Position numbers and translations under genes: made by a program
Notes under the pieces: generated by a model
The model's input: only the letters and a program-made list of their open reading frames with translations
The model's database searches: none
Told to the model about the DNA's origin: nothing
Shown here: one piece after another, positions 18,051-26,649 of the stretch
Layout of the letters: the number at the start of each line of letters is the position of its first letter
Position numbering within the stretch: the first letter of the stretch is position 1
Source of the DNA: CAZEHJ01 sp964512485
GTDB lineage: Bacteria; Bacteroidota; Rhodothermia; Rhodothermales; UBA10348
Reading direction: 5' to 3'
Length of the DNA stretch: 59,934 bases
Assembly (NCBI GenBank): GCA_964512485.1
Contig: CAZEHJ010000013.1
Location: 1 to 59,934 of the forward strand

Positions 18051-20084
18051 GTGGCGAAAAGCCAGGACATCAAGAAGCCTCCTTTCGGATCAGAAACCGA
18101 GCTTTCGCGCGGAAAAAGGATGTTTTTCTCTGTCCTCTCTCTGGTGATTCCGTTTTTCATGCTGGTTCTTCTTGAAGTGGGCCTCAGAATTGGAGGGTAT
18201 GGCGAATATCCTCCTCTTTTCAAACCGATTCCCGGATACGAAGCCTATCTGCAGCCCGATGAACGAGTCGCTGCCCGCTATTTCACATCCATTGAAAATA
18301 TCCCGGGTATCCCATTCGATTCCTTTCGTAAGGAAAAAGACCCCGATGCAATCCGCATTGTAGTTCAGGGAGGCTCGACGGCCGCTGGTTTTCCGTTTTA
18401 TTTCGGAGGCAGCTTTCCGGACATGTTGGAGCAGCGCCTGCTCATGACCTTTCCTGGTCGGCCGATTGAGGTAATCAATACCGCCATGGCCGCGGTCAAT
18501 TCTTACACACTGCTCGATTTCACTGATGAAATTCTGGAGCACGATCCTGATGCGATCCTGATCTACGCTGGCCACAATGAATACTACGGAGCGCTCGGCG
18601 TCGGCTCCTCTCAACTTCTTGGAACGAATCCGGCCCTCATCCACCTGTATCTGGGTCTGAAACGATTTCGCACGACACAACTCCTGCAATCAGTAATCAG
18701 GGGCGTTGTCGGGCTGTTTTCGTCTTCATCCGATGATGGACCTGCTGGTGCCACACTCATGCAGAACATGGTCGGAGAACAGCGAATTCCATTGGATTCT
18801 GAACTGTATGAAGCAGGCCTCAATCAATTTTCCTACAATCTCGACAGACTTCTTGAAACGTATCAGGAAGCCGGTATTCCGGTGTTCATCGGGACTGTAG
18901 CCAGCAACGAGCGCGATCACCGGCCGTTCATTTCGGGCTCGGGTGCGCGCGAGGCTGCCGAGGCTGGATCAGGTGATACTCGATCGAACACCGAAATCGA
19001 ATCAACAATTCGCGAGGCGGTCGGACTTTTCGCATCTGGAGATTCCACACGCGGCATGGAATCCATTTCGTCTGTCATTGCAGAACATCCGACTTATGCG
19101 TCCGCCTATTTCGCGAGAGGACGGATGAGCGAAGCGCTTGGTTCGTTCAATTCGGCGAGAGAAGACTATCAGATCGCCAAAGAGTATGACGAACTACGAT
19201 TTCGAGCACCTGCGGCGCTGAATACCATTATTCGCGAAAAGGCCACCGCTCACGGTGCCACATTGGTGGAAACCGAGGAAGCTCTGCGTGCGGCATCACA
19301 AAATGGAATCATCGGCTCATATCTGATGCTCGAGCATTTGCACCCGACCATTCAAGGCTATTTCGTGATAGCGGATGCCTTTTACGACGCACTGGCTGAA
19401 GTTGACTTCGGCGCTGAATCAGCGAGCGGGTGGGAAACAGAAATTGGCGACAGGGCAGCGCGAACGAATCTGCTCATTACTCCGCTTGACTCACTGGTTG
19501 GAGTCTATCGTATTCAGCAACTGATGGCGAACTGGCCCTTTCAACCGGTTGGCGGGAGTACCGTGCAATTCGACACGCTTCACGCGGAAACAGCCGTCGG
19601 CGATCTCGCTCTTCGTCTGTACCAGAAGGACATCAGACGAATCGATGCGCTTGACGCCCTTCAGCAGACGGCAACCCGTGTGGGTGATTACGTCATGGCG
19701 CTTCAATCCATATTCGCGATCATACAGAGGTATCCGTTCCTGCCCGGCCCATACTTGTCCGCGGCGAATATTCAGATGGGCATCGGGCGACTGGCAGAAG
19801 CCGAGCAATATGTTCTCGCATCACTCGAGCGTGGAGACAGCTCGGAGGGCCGTCAGATTCTTGGAAGTCTGCTCCTGAACAAGAATATGCCCGAAGAATC
19901 CCTTCCGCATCTGGAGCAGGCGCTGGTACTCGAGCCGGGTAATATGGGTGCCCGATACAACCTTGCCGGAGCACTCGCTCTCTTGCAGCGCTACGACGAG
20001 GCCCGGGTGCAAGCGGAAACGGTTCTGAGAGACCACCCTGACAACGTTGACGCGAGAAGACTGTTGGAATCCTTGCCTCGTTGA
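18051..20084 (+). CDS. membrane-anchored SGNH/GDSL-like hydrolase fused to TPR repeats
   Basis: The 677-residue protein starts at GTG 18051. One N-terminal membrane helix (about 24-45, VLSLVIPFFMLVLLEVGL) anchors an SGNH-type domain: block I GGSTAAGFP with putative nucleophile Ser109, block III YAGHNEYYG with Asn176, and block V LEHLHP with His431. Block V has Glu428 in place of the usual Asp. A TPR-like helical stretch is inserted inside the domain (about 320-385), and more TPR repeats form the C-terminus (about 585-677). Related proteins act on lipids or on acyl groups of glycans, but the substrate here cannot be told. It is convergent with the MamK-like gene, 19 bp away. Confidence 0.8.
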   Translation: MAKSQDIKKPPFGSETELSRGKRMFFSVLSLVIPFFMLVLLEVGLRIGGYGEYPPLFKPIPGYEAYLQPDERVAARYFTSIENIPGIPFDSFRKEKDPDAIRIVVQGGSTAAGFPFYFGGSFPDMLEQRLLMTFPGRPIEVINTAMAAVNSYTLLDFTDEILEHDPDAILIYAGHNEYYGALGVGSSQLLGTNPALIHLYLGLKRFRTTQLLQSVIRGVVGLFSSSSDDGPAGATLMQNMVGEQRIPLDSELYEAGLNQFSYNLDRLLETYQEAGIPVFIGTVASNERDHRPFISGSGAREAAEAGSGDTRSNTEIESTIREAVGLFASGDSTRGMESISSVIAEHPTYASAYFARGRMSEALGSFNSAREDYQIAKEYDELRFRAPAALNTIIREKATAHGATLVETEEALRAASQNGIIGSYLMLEHLHPTIQGYFVIADAFYDALAEVDFGAESASGWETEIGDRAARTNLLITPLDSLVGVYRIQQLMANWPFQPVGGSTVQFDTLHAETAVGDLALRLYQKDIRRIDALDALQQTATRVGDYVMALQSIFAIIQRYPFLPGPYLSAANIQMGIGRLAEAEQYVLASLERGDSSEGRQILGSLLLNKNMPEESLPHLEQALVLEPGNMGARYNLAGALALLQRYDEARVQAETVLRDHPDNVDARRLLESLPR

Positions 20085-20103
20085 TGCGGCCGCCGGGGGC
20101 AGA

Positions 20104-21123
20104 CTACATGTCTTCCCAGTACTCTTCCGGCATTTCACGAGCCAGGGCGAGCGCTCCTTCTGCGCCAGCAAACAGAGGATCATCGATCACAGTAACCTTG
20201 AATGATCCGTATTCCTTCAACGAATCGGTCAGCATCGAATCCAGACCCCTGATCTGGCTTCCACCGCCTGCGAGGTAGATGTTCTTTTTGACTTCCTCCT
20301 GGAAGTCCGGCTCGTATCGCGTGATCAGATCCATGACGCCCTCTGCCATCGGGGCAACAATACCCTCACATACACGCTGCATTTCTGCGGTGATATCGAG
20401 CGTTGTAGAAACGCCGGAAACTGGGGCATTGACCTTAACCCTTGATCGCGCAGAACCGACAAAACCCTTGTCCTCCTTGTAGGAACGCACCATCGTCTCC
20501 GAGAACGAGGCATCCGGATAGTTTTCGTTGAGGAGGTTCATGAGTTGGCGGTCAATAAAGTCGCCTCCCAATGAAAGTGTACGCTGATCTTCTTCTCCGG
20601 GCATCGTGCCGTGCATGATGCAAAGATCGACCGTGCCTGCACCCACATCGATGATCAGAGAATTGTTGAGCGTCCCCAGTCCGTATGCCACCGCAAACGG
20701 CTCAGAGACTACCATCAATCGGTCAGCATATTCCTTGACAGCGTCCCTGATGGCGAGCTTATTGACGCGCATTGCTTCGGCAGGAACACCGACGGCGGCA
20801 AATACCTCCGTTGCTGATCCAGGCTTGATCTGCTCGATCAGAAAATGGACGAGTTCGCGAACCGCTTCTTCGTCTCGCTCCGTGCCTTCGCGAATCACTC
20901 CCTGTTCCAGTGGCCTGGACAGATTCAGAGACAGCCGATGTTCGAGGGCCTCATCTCCAAAGAGAATATTCTTGCCGAGCATTTTGCGTGACACAAAATC
21001 CCGCGGCCATCCTACATAACTCTGGACCCAATCCTTCTTGCCGTTACTTGCGGCGATGGCACTTCGAGAGGTGCCCAGGTCAATTCCGATATAAACAGTG
21101 GAGTTGGATTTTTTCGGAGGCAT
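20104..21123 (-). CDS. MamK-like bacterial actin
   Basis: This is an actin-fold ATPase likely to form cytoplasmic filaments. Its 339 residues carry phosphate-1 loop GIDLGTS (13-19), phosphate-2 DVGAGT (159-164) and adenosine loop LAGGGS (284-289). Along its whole length it follows the magnetosome actin MamK rather than MreB: VGWPRDFVSRKMLG, FGDEALEHR, LEQGVIREG, VVSEPFAVAYGLGTLNNS, GTMPGEEDQRTL, NIYLAGGGSQIRGL, and the ending MPEEYW. Glu141 and Asp159 occupy the places of the MamK catalytic pair. No other magnetosome gene is in the window. It lies 42 bp downstream of the amidase gene on the same strand, so a role in positioning cell-wall cleavage or an envelope structure is possible. The MamK likeness is from memory of the family. 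Confidence 0.85.
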   Translation of the reverse strand: MPPKKSNSTVYIGIDLGTSRSAIAASNGKKDWVQSYVGWPRDFVSRKMLGKNILFGDEALEHRLSLNLSRPLEQGVIREGTERDEEAVRELVHFLIEQIKPGSATEVFAAVGVPAEAMRVNKLAIRDAVKEYADRLMVVSEPFAVAYGLGTLNNSLIIDVGAGTVDLCIMHGTMPGEEDQRTLSLGGDFIDRQLMNLLNENYPDASFSETMVRSYKEDKGFVGSARSRVKVNAPVSGVSTTLDITAEMQRVCEGIVAPMAEGVMDLITRYEPDFQEEVKKNIYLAGGGSQIRGLDSMLTDSLKEYGSFKVTVIDDPLFAGAEGALALAREMPEEYWEDM

Positions 21124-21165
21124 GGAACTGTCGTTTTTCTATCGGCTGTCTCTTGGGCCGGTGGG

Positions 21166-22176
21166 TTACTGATTCTCTTCCCGGTTCATGGTTCTCAGAT
21201 AATTGACCACGCCTTCTTCCAGAAAAAGAGCGAGTTGCTCCCTGTATTCAGGAGTCGCCAGGCGGGCCTCTTCATCCTCATTACTAATTACACCAATTTC
21301 AGCTAGGATGCTAGGGGCATGAACTCCGACAAGCACTACGAAAGGGGCTGACTTGATGCCCCAATCAGATACATCTTCGTTCAGGCGTTGGGTGTTTCGG
21401 AACAGGCTCGACTGCACGGCCTGGGCGAGTCGCCTGGATTCCTGCAACTTTATCTGGTCCCCCAGGGCATTGGTCATCCGGTTGAACTCAGCCACCGAAT
21501 AATCGGAGTTCTTGTTTTCAATTTCTGCCAGGCGTAGTGAAGTTTCGTCGACCTGCGACCCGAAATAGTACGTCTCCAAAGCATAGACTGGCTCGCTCGG
21601 AAAGTAGTTCACATGGATGGACACAAACAGATCTGACTCACCCGCGTTCGTGATCTCCGCCCGCTCGCGCAGGGTCAGGTACGTATCGTCGGATCGCGTC
21701 ATAACAACGTTCAATCCGTGATTTGATCGTAATCTGCGGGCCAGACGAAGCGAAACGTCCAGTGTAATTTCCTTCTCCTCCAGCCCTTCCTTTCCCGACG
21801 CGCCTGGATCAGCCCCACCATGGCCAGCGTCAATCATGACCGTACGAACGGTCAGGTCAAACAGCTCGGAGAGCGGGACGTCGCTATCGGTTAGACCAGA
21901 GAGGTCTACTCCCCGATCGTCAGGCATCACCGAAATTGAATCCACCGGTACAGCCAGAGAGAGAGACGAATTGTCATCACCGGAGGATGGACTCACGGCA
22001 TCGTCGCCACCCGTTGTGAACCAGAATACTGAAGCAACCGCGACGAGGAGAATAATGAATACGCTCCAGTATGATCCGCCCTTTCCTTTCGGCCTCCGAT
22101 TCCAGGTGCGGTCTTTCACACGACGATTGTCCTCGTAGACCTCCCTTAAAATATGTCCTTTGTCTTCGGCAGTCAT
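21166..22176 (-). CDS. membrane-anchored N-acetylmuramoyl-L-alanine amidase (Amidase_3)
   Basis: This hydrolase cuts the bond between muramic acid and L-alanine in peptidoglycan. From ATG 22176 it has 336 residues: a basic cytoplasmic segment, one membrane helix (SVFIILLVAVASVFWF), an acidic linker, then an Amidase_3 domain. Zinc-site motifs are TVMIDAGHGGADPGA (His), EEKEITLDV (Glu) and LFVSIHVNYFP (His), with the catalytic Glu in PSILAEIGVISN near the end. The usual alpha-helical regulatory insert (residues of the ALETYYFG...QLAQAV type) is present. The frame is open 90 bp upstream of 22176, but that part reads like noncoding sequence. It is the upstream partner of the MamK-like gene. Confidence 0.88.
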   Translation of the reverse strand: MTAEDKGHILREVYEDNRRVKDRTWNRRPKGKGGSYWSVFIILLVAVASVFWFTTGGDDAVSPSSGDDNSSLSLAVPVDSISVMPDDRGVDLSGLTDSDVPLSELFDLTVRTVMIDAGHGGADPGASGKEGLEEKEITLDVSLRLARRLRSNHGLNVVMTRSDDTYLTLRERAEITNAGESDLFVSIHVNYFPSEPVYALETYYFGSQVDETSLRLAEIENKNSDYSVAEFNRMTNALGDQIKLQESRRLAQAVQSSLFRNTQRLNEDVSDWGIKSAPFVVLVGVHAPSILAEIGVISNEDEEARLATPEYREQLALFLEEGVVNYLRTMNREENQ

Positions 22177-22240
22177 TCGATGATCAGACGAAGCGAAGAC
22201 CTGTCCGGGAAGGAACAGGCCCGTCGCATCGCAATACGTA

Positions 22241-22257
22241 ATACTATATAATAGTAT
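22241..22257. promoter_or_regulatory. AT-rich palindrome upstream of the amidase gene
   Basis: ATACTAT-ATA-ATAGTAT is a perfect 7-bp inverted repeat lying 65 bp before the amidase ATG, in otherwise GC-balanced sequence. It contains -10-like hexamers on both strands, so it may be the promoter core or an operator overlapping it. Confidence 0.4.
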
Positions 22258-22404
22258 ACCATCCACGATTCAGGCGGGTGCCCGACGAATTGGATGCACC
22301 CGTTCCTGCAAACGTGTCAATCCAGAACCGGTTGCGAATCACTCTTGGCCAGATCACATTCCGGTCTGCACCATTTCACTTGCGCAGGACCGAACGAGGG
22401 AAGC

Positions 22405-24525
22405 CTAGGCCTCCTGGAGAGATGCCGACTCAGCAATAACCGCATCCTGTACGTGGCGAGGCATCGACTCGTACCGGGTGAACGACGAGCGATGCAGTCC
22501 CCTTCCCTGTGTCATCGAACGCAACGAAGTTGAGTAGCGATACAATTCGGCTTCAGGGGCCTGAGCCAGAATTTTCTGGAATACGCCCTCTGCTTCCATT
22601 CCCTGAATCCTGGCGCGACGAGTGTTCATGTCACCCATTACATCGCCCGTGTAAGAGTCCGGTACAAGAACCTCAACATCATAGATGGGCTCGAGCAGAA
22701 CCGGATTGGCGTTTCGGAACGCGTCCTGGAAACAGGCTCGAGCGGCTGACTTGAAGGCAGCTTCGTTTGAGTCAACGGCATGCATACTGCCATCATAAAT
22801 CACGACTCGAACGTCACCAACCGGATAGCCTGCAATAGGTCCCGTGGCGCATGCTTCAATGACTCCTTTCTGGATGGCTCCGAAGAAGCGCCGCATATCG
22901 ATAACACCACCGACGATCCCATCGATGAAATGAATCGTCCCGCCCCACGCAGTCTTCTCCATGTGCTCTTTGCGCACCTTGATGTCGTCCGGTGGAACGA
23001 AATCGCCATCGGCGGGCTCTACCAGCATCTTGATATCGGCGAACTGACCCGCGCCTCCCGTCTGTTTCTTGTGACGGTATTTCGCGCGAGCACGTGACTG
23101 AACCGTCTCGAGATAGGCTACTTTTGGCCTGATGAATTCAATATCGACCCCAAAACGCTTTTTCAGCCTGTATTTAGCAATTTCGAGCTGCATTTCTCCT
23201 TGAGCACCCAGAACGAGCTGGTGAAGATGCTGGTCATGCGTAATGCTGAGTGATGGATCTTCTTCGTGCAACTGGTGCAGTCCCTGAGCCAGTTTGTCTT
23301 CTTCCCCATCGCGAACCGTGACGACGGCCGTCTTGTAGGACGGTGAAGGAAACTCGATTTCCTCCATTACCACCTTACTTCCTTTGCGATGAAGCGTATC
23401 GTTGGTATGGGAATTTTTCAGTTTGACGAGAGCTCCCAAGTCGCCGGCATACATCTTGTCGACCGGATCACGATCATGTCCGTTAATCGCGAAAAGTTGA
23501 CCCAATCTTTCCGTGGCACCAGTGTGGGCATTGACCAGGTCCAGGCCTGGCGAAAGCGTACCCGAGTGGATGCGGAAGAATGAATAATCGCCGACGTGAG
23601 CCTCCGCCATGGTGTGGTAGATGAAGGCAACAGGCTCACCGGCAGAATCGGGTTTGATGGTTCCACCACCAACCGTTCTCGCTTCCGGCATCTGATTCGG
23701 GGTCGGGCAGACGTTTCCGACAAACTCCATCAGTCGGGCTATACCGATATTCTCAGTCGCGCTGGTAAGGAAGATTGGAAAGAGCTGATGTCGGATCATG
23801 GCTTCGCGAAGACCACTTCGCATTTCCTCTTCCGTGAGGGTGCCTTTGTCGAAATACAGCTCCATCAAGCTCTCATCATTTTCGGCGATGTTTTCGATCA
23901 GTTCGTTATGTAGCTGCTCAGCTTCGTCCGCAAATTCCTCGGGGATGTCCGTCTGAGTCATGTGACCTTTGTTATCGAACGTGATGTGCTTCATCACGAG
24001 AACATCTATGACGGCGCGGGATCCGCCGCCCACCGGAAGCTGAACGACCGTGGCTCCACGGCCGAATCGATCCTGAATCTGTTCGATCAGGTTCCTGAAG
24101 TCTGTTTTATCTTTGTCTAGCTGATTTATCACGAACATGGAAGGAGTACTTTCCTTCACCGCTGCCCGCCACGCCAGCTCTGTGCCGACCTGTACGCCTT
24201 CACCGGCGTTGATTACAAAAAGGGCCGAATCGACAACGTGCAGGGAAGCTGCCACTTCTCCGACGAAGTCTGGGTAGCCTGGTGTGTCGACTACATTGAT
24301 CTTGTTTCCGCCGTACTCGACGTGTAGAAGAGAGGCAAAAACTGACATTTCACGCTCTTGCTCACTGGGGTGGTAGTCACTTATCGTGTTTCCCTCTTCA
24401 ATGGTCCCCATGCGCTGTATCGCTCCTGTTTCCAGGAGCATGGCTTCAGCCAGCATGGTTTTACCACTCCCCTGGTGTCCTACCAGCGCAATATTTCGAA
24501 TGTGATCAGCATCGTAAACTTTCAT
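22405..24525 (-). CDS. elongation factor G-like translational GTPase (EF-G paralogue)
   Basis: This is a 706-residue GTPase with the full EF-G layout: G1 GHQGSGKT (16-23), G3 DTPGYPDF, and a G4 reading NQLD instead of NKxD, then domain II, domain III (SITHDQHLHQLVLGAQGEMQLE), domain IV and a domain V ending the protein. The G4 variant and divergent switch regions are, as I recall, typical of the second EF-G-like group of Bacteroidota-type genomes rather than the canonical fusA that sits with rpsL/rpsG. It may act in ribosome recycling or in translation under stress. It is divergent from tsaB, with 222 bp between the starts; the following amidase gene is 228 bp away. Confidence 0.88.
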   Translation of the reverse strand: MKVYDADHIRNIALVGHQGSGKTMLAEAMLLETGAIQRMGTIEEGNTISDYHPSEQEREMSVFASLLHVEYGGNKINVVDTPGYPDFVGEVAASLHVVDSALFVINAGEGVQVGTELAWRAAVKESTPSMFVINQLDKDKTDFRNLIEQIQDRFGRGATVVQLPVGGGSRAVIDVLVMKHITFDNKGHMTQTDIPEEFADEAEQLHNELIENIAENDESLMELYFDKGTLTEEEMRSGLREAMIRHQLFPIFLTSATENIGIARLMEFVGNVCPTPNQMPEARTVGGGTIKPDSAGEPVAFIYHTMAEAHVGDYSFFRIHSGTLSPGLDLVNAHTGATERLGQLFAINGHDRDPVDKMYAGDLGALVKLKNSHTNDTLHRKGSKVVMEEIEFPSPSYKTAVVTVRDGEEDKLAQGLHQLHEEDPSLSITHDQHLHQLVLGAQGEMQLEIAKYRLKKRFGVDIEFIRPKVAYLETVQSRARAKYRHKKQTGGAGQFADIKMLVEPADGDFVPPDDIKVRKEHMEKTAWGGTIHFIDGIVGGVIDMRRFFGAIQKGVIEACATGPIAGYPVGDVRVVIYDGSMHAVDSNEAAFKSAARACFQDAFRNANPVLLEPIYDVEVLVPDSYTGDVMGDMNTRRARIQGMEAEGVFQKILAQAPEAELYRYSTSLRSMTQGRGLHRSSFTRYESMPRHVQDAVIAESASLQEA

Positions 24526-24747
24526 CGTGTGCCCCTTTTTGAATAACTCCTCGACTCAGAAAATCAGGGCTGATAAGATACGCTCGCATTCAGAATTGTC
24601 AACCCACTACAATCTCGCTTTTTGATGTCTGGAAGGCCTATTTTCGTGTAACATCGTCCCAGGATCAGTGTCCGATCATCAACGGGTTCAAAAAATGCAT
24701 TGGAACATGTCCCGGCCCTGCTCATTTGTCGGCTTTTTTACGCCCTG

Positions 24748-25458
24748 ATGAACTCTTTTCTTGCCATAGAAACCACTTCCGATGTGTGCAGCGTTGCTCT
24801 CATCACGCGGGGTCGAATTCTGAGCCGCGAAACAGATGAAAAGCGCGCTCACGCGCGTCTACTCGTGCCCATGATTCAGGAGCTGCTGGAAGAGGCTGGC
24901 GAGGAACTGGCAGGAGTGGCGGTATCGGGTGGCCCCGGCTCCTATACCGGCCTCCGAATAGGAGTTTCAACGGCAAAGGGGCTGGCCTGGTCAAGATCCC
25001 TTCCTTTTTTCGCGGTTTCGACCCTGGCATCACAGGTGAGCCGGTTCAATCTGGACCATTCAAAAGATTCGGCCCGTGGTGTGCTTTCCCTTATCCGTGC
25101 GAGAGGAAGCGAGGTTTTTTCGAAACGCTTTGAAATTGACGGAGATGGCAAAGTGCACGAGTCTCCAGCGGATGCAAACTCAAAAGCCGGCGCCGTTCAG
25201 GTTCTCGACAACCTGGAGGTATCCGGATCAGACTTCGTGGTTTCTCACGATGAGTCGCTGATTCAAGAACTGAGGGAGATGTTTCCAGGTATTCAGACCG
25301 CTCTGACACCATTGGTGGCGGAAAGCATGGCGCCTCTGCTGCTGAATCAGGAAGACGAGTATCGCGTAAATGACCTATCTTCGTTTGAACCCTTTTATTT
25401 GAGGGAGTTCACGGCAAAGAAAAGCGCAAAAAGTGTTTTCGACAGACTTCCGTTCTGA
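24748..25458 (+). CDS. tsaB: TsaB, tRNA threonylcarbamoyladenosine biosynthesis protein
   Basis: TsaB is the scaffold partner of TsaD and TsaE in making the t6A37 modification of ANN-decoding tRNAs. From ATG 24748 the protein has 236 residues and starts MNSFLAIETTSDVCSVAL, the family's opening. KRAHARLLVPMIQELL and VAVSGGPGSYTGLRIGVSTAKGLAW are the ASKHA-fold signatures. The frame is open for 48 bp upstream but those codons do not resemble the family. A Sua5/TsaC protein for the first step of the same pathway is encoded at 35631-36572. accD follows after 36 bp. Confidence 0.92.
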   Translation: MNSFLAIETTSDVCSVALITRGRILSRETDEKRAHARLLVPMIQELLEEAGEELAGVAVSGGPGSYTGLRIGVSTAKGLAWSRSLPFFAVSTLASQVSRFNLDHSKDSARGVLSLIRARGSEVFSKRFEIDGDGKVHESPADANSKAGAVQVLDNLEVSGSDFVVSHDESLIQELREMFPGIQTALTPLVAESMAPLLLNQEDEYRVNDLSSFEPFYLREFTAKKSAKSVFDRLPF

Positions 25459-25494
25459 TCAAACAACCCATTTAAACCCATTTTTAAGCAATAG

Positions 25495-26343
25495 ATGGAC
25501 TGGTTCAAGCGTAAATCTGCAGGTATCAAGACGAAAAGTAGCGGTAGAAACGACGTCCCCGACGGCCAGTGGGTCAAATGTGGTGGATGCGGCGAAACCG
25601 TTAATCGTCGTGAACTCGAAAAACAGTGTCTGGTCTGTCCGAAGTGCGATTATCACTTCAAGATGTCCAGTACCGACTATTTCGACCTTCTTTATGACGG
25701 CGAATACGAACTGTTCGACACGAATCTTCTCGCAACAGACCCTCTGGAGTTCTCCGACAGAAAAGCGTACTCGGATCGTCTGGTCGCAACACGAGACAAG
25801 ACCGGCTTGAGCGACGCCGCGAAAGCTGCGGTGGGCAAAATAGGTGGACACGAGCTGTCCATTTCGGCCATGGACTTTTCGTTCATCGGCGGGTCGATGG
25901 GATCTGTGGTTGGCGAAGTCGTCGCCCGCTCGATCAAGCGTGGTTACGAACGCGGTATTCCCGCGTTGGTCATCGCACAGAGCGGTGGAGCACGAATGAT
26001 GGAAGGTGCCCTCAGCCTGATGCAGATGGCGAAAACGAGCGCGCATCTCACCAGACTTTCAGAGGCGGGGCTACCATTCATCGTACTTCTGACGAATCCA
26101 ACGACGGGTGGTGTGACAGCGTCGTTCGCCATGCTCGGCGATATCCACATCGCAGAGCCCGGAGCCCTGATTGGTTTTGCCGGCCCAAGGGTTATTCGCG
26201 AGACTATGGGGCAAGATCTTCCGGAAGGATTCCAGACGTCAGAATTCCTGAAGGAAAGGGGCTTCGTGGATTTGATTATCGACCGACGCCAATTGCGTGA
26301 CGAATTGGCCCACCTGCTCGACCTGATCATCGAAAAGAAGTGA
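25495..26343 (+). CDS. accD: acetyl-CoA carboxylase carboxyltransferase subunit beta
   Basis: AccD with AccA transfers the carboxyl group from biotin to acetyl-CoA, the first committed step of fatty-acid synthesis, in the cytoplasm. The 282-residue length is normal. The N-terminal zinc ribbon is seen as CGGC at 29-32 and CPKC at 48-51, with an extra Cys45. The crotonase-like carboxyltransferase core has SGGARMMEGALSLMQMAK, TNPTTGGVTASFAMLGD and GALIGFAGPRVI. It is co-directional with tsaB and followed by a strong terminator. Confidence 0.96.
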   Translation: MDWFKRKSAGIKTKSSGRNDVPDGQWVKCGGCGETVNRRELEKQCLVCPKCDYHFKMSSTDYFDLLYDGEYELFDTNLLATDPLEFSDRKAYSDRLVATRDKTGLSDAAKAAVGKIGGHELSISAMDFSFIGGSMGSVVGEVVARSIKRGYERGIPALVIAQSGGARMMEGALSLMQMAKTSAHLTRLSEAGLPFIVLLTNPTTGGVTASFAMLGDIHIAEPGALIGFAGPRVIRETMGQDLPEGFQTSEFLKERGFVDLIIDRRQLRDELAHLLDLIIEKK

Positions 26344-26649
26344 GCTGATCGACCGTCATTTTCCGGATTCCTGTTTTTCGGAATCGAATAAAAAACGAAA
26401 AGCCCGGCGCACCCACTTCGCCGGGCTTTTCTTATTGCAGCTACTGAAGTTAAATCGCCCTATCAGAGAGGCCTTGAGTAGCTCACCCGATCCGATTATA
26501 TAGGATAAGACGCGGGATTCGAGTCGGTGATTGCCGAACGGTCAAAAGCAGTCAGTGAACCGCTCCAACCGGGGGTGGATCGGAACACGCTGAACGCATT
26601 TGGCAGATACATTTAACAGACTTGAACGAGTGTCGATAACAACTTCAGA
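26344..26649. other. intergenic region with accD terminator and promoter side of the SpoIID-like gene
   Basis: These 306 bp contain the terminator at 26398-26434 and a minor stem (ATTCCGGATTC near 26360 with its imperfect partner). The rest is unremarkable. The SpoIID-like gene presumably has its own promoter in the last 150 bp. Confidence 0.6.
26398..26434 (+). terminator. rho-independent terminator after accD
   Basis: AAAAGCCCGGCG pairs perfectly with CGCCGGGCTTTT around a short loop and runs into TTTTCTTATT, 55 bp after the accD stop. The A-run before and T-run after mean it could also work on the other strand. Confidence 0.92.

Noticed and set aside
20104..21123. Calling the actin gene mreB
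   Set aside because: No mreC, mreD or pbp2 gene follows, and the sequence matches MamK landmarks rather than MreB ones.
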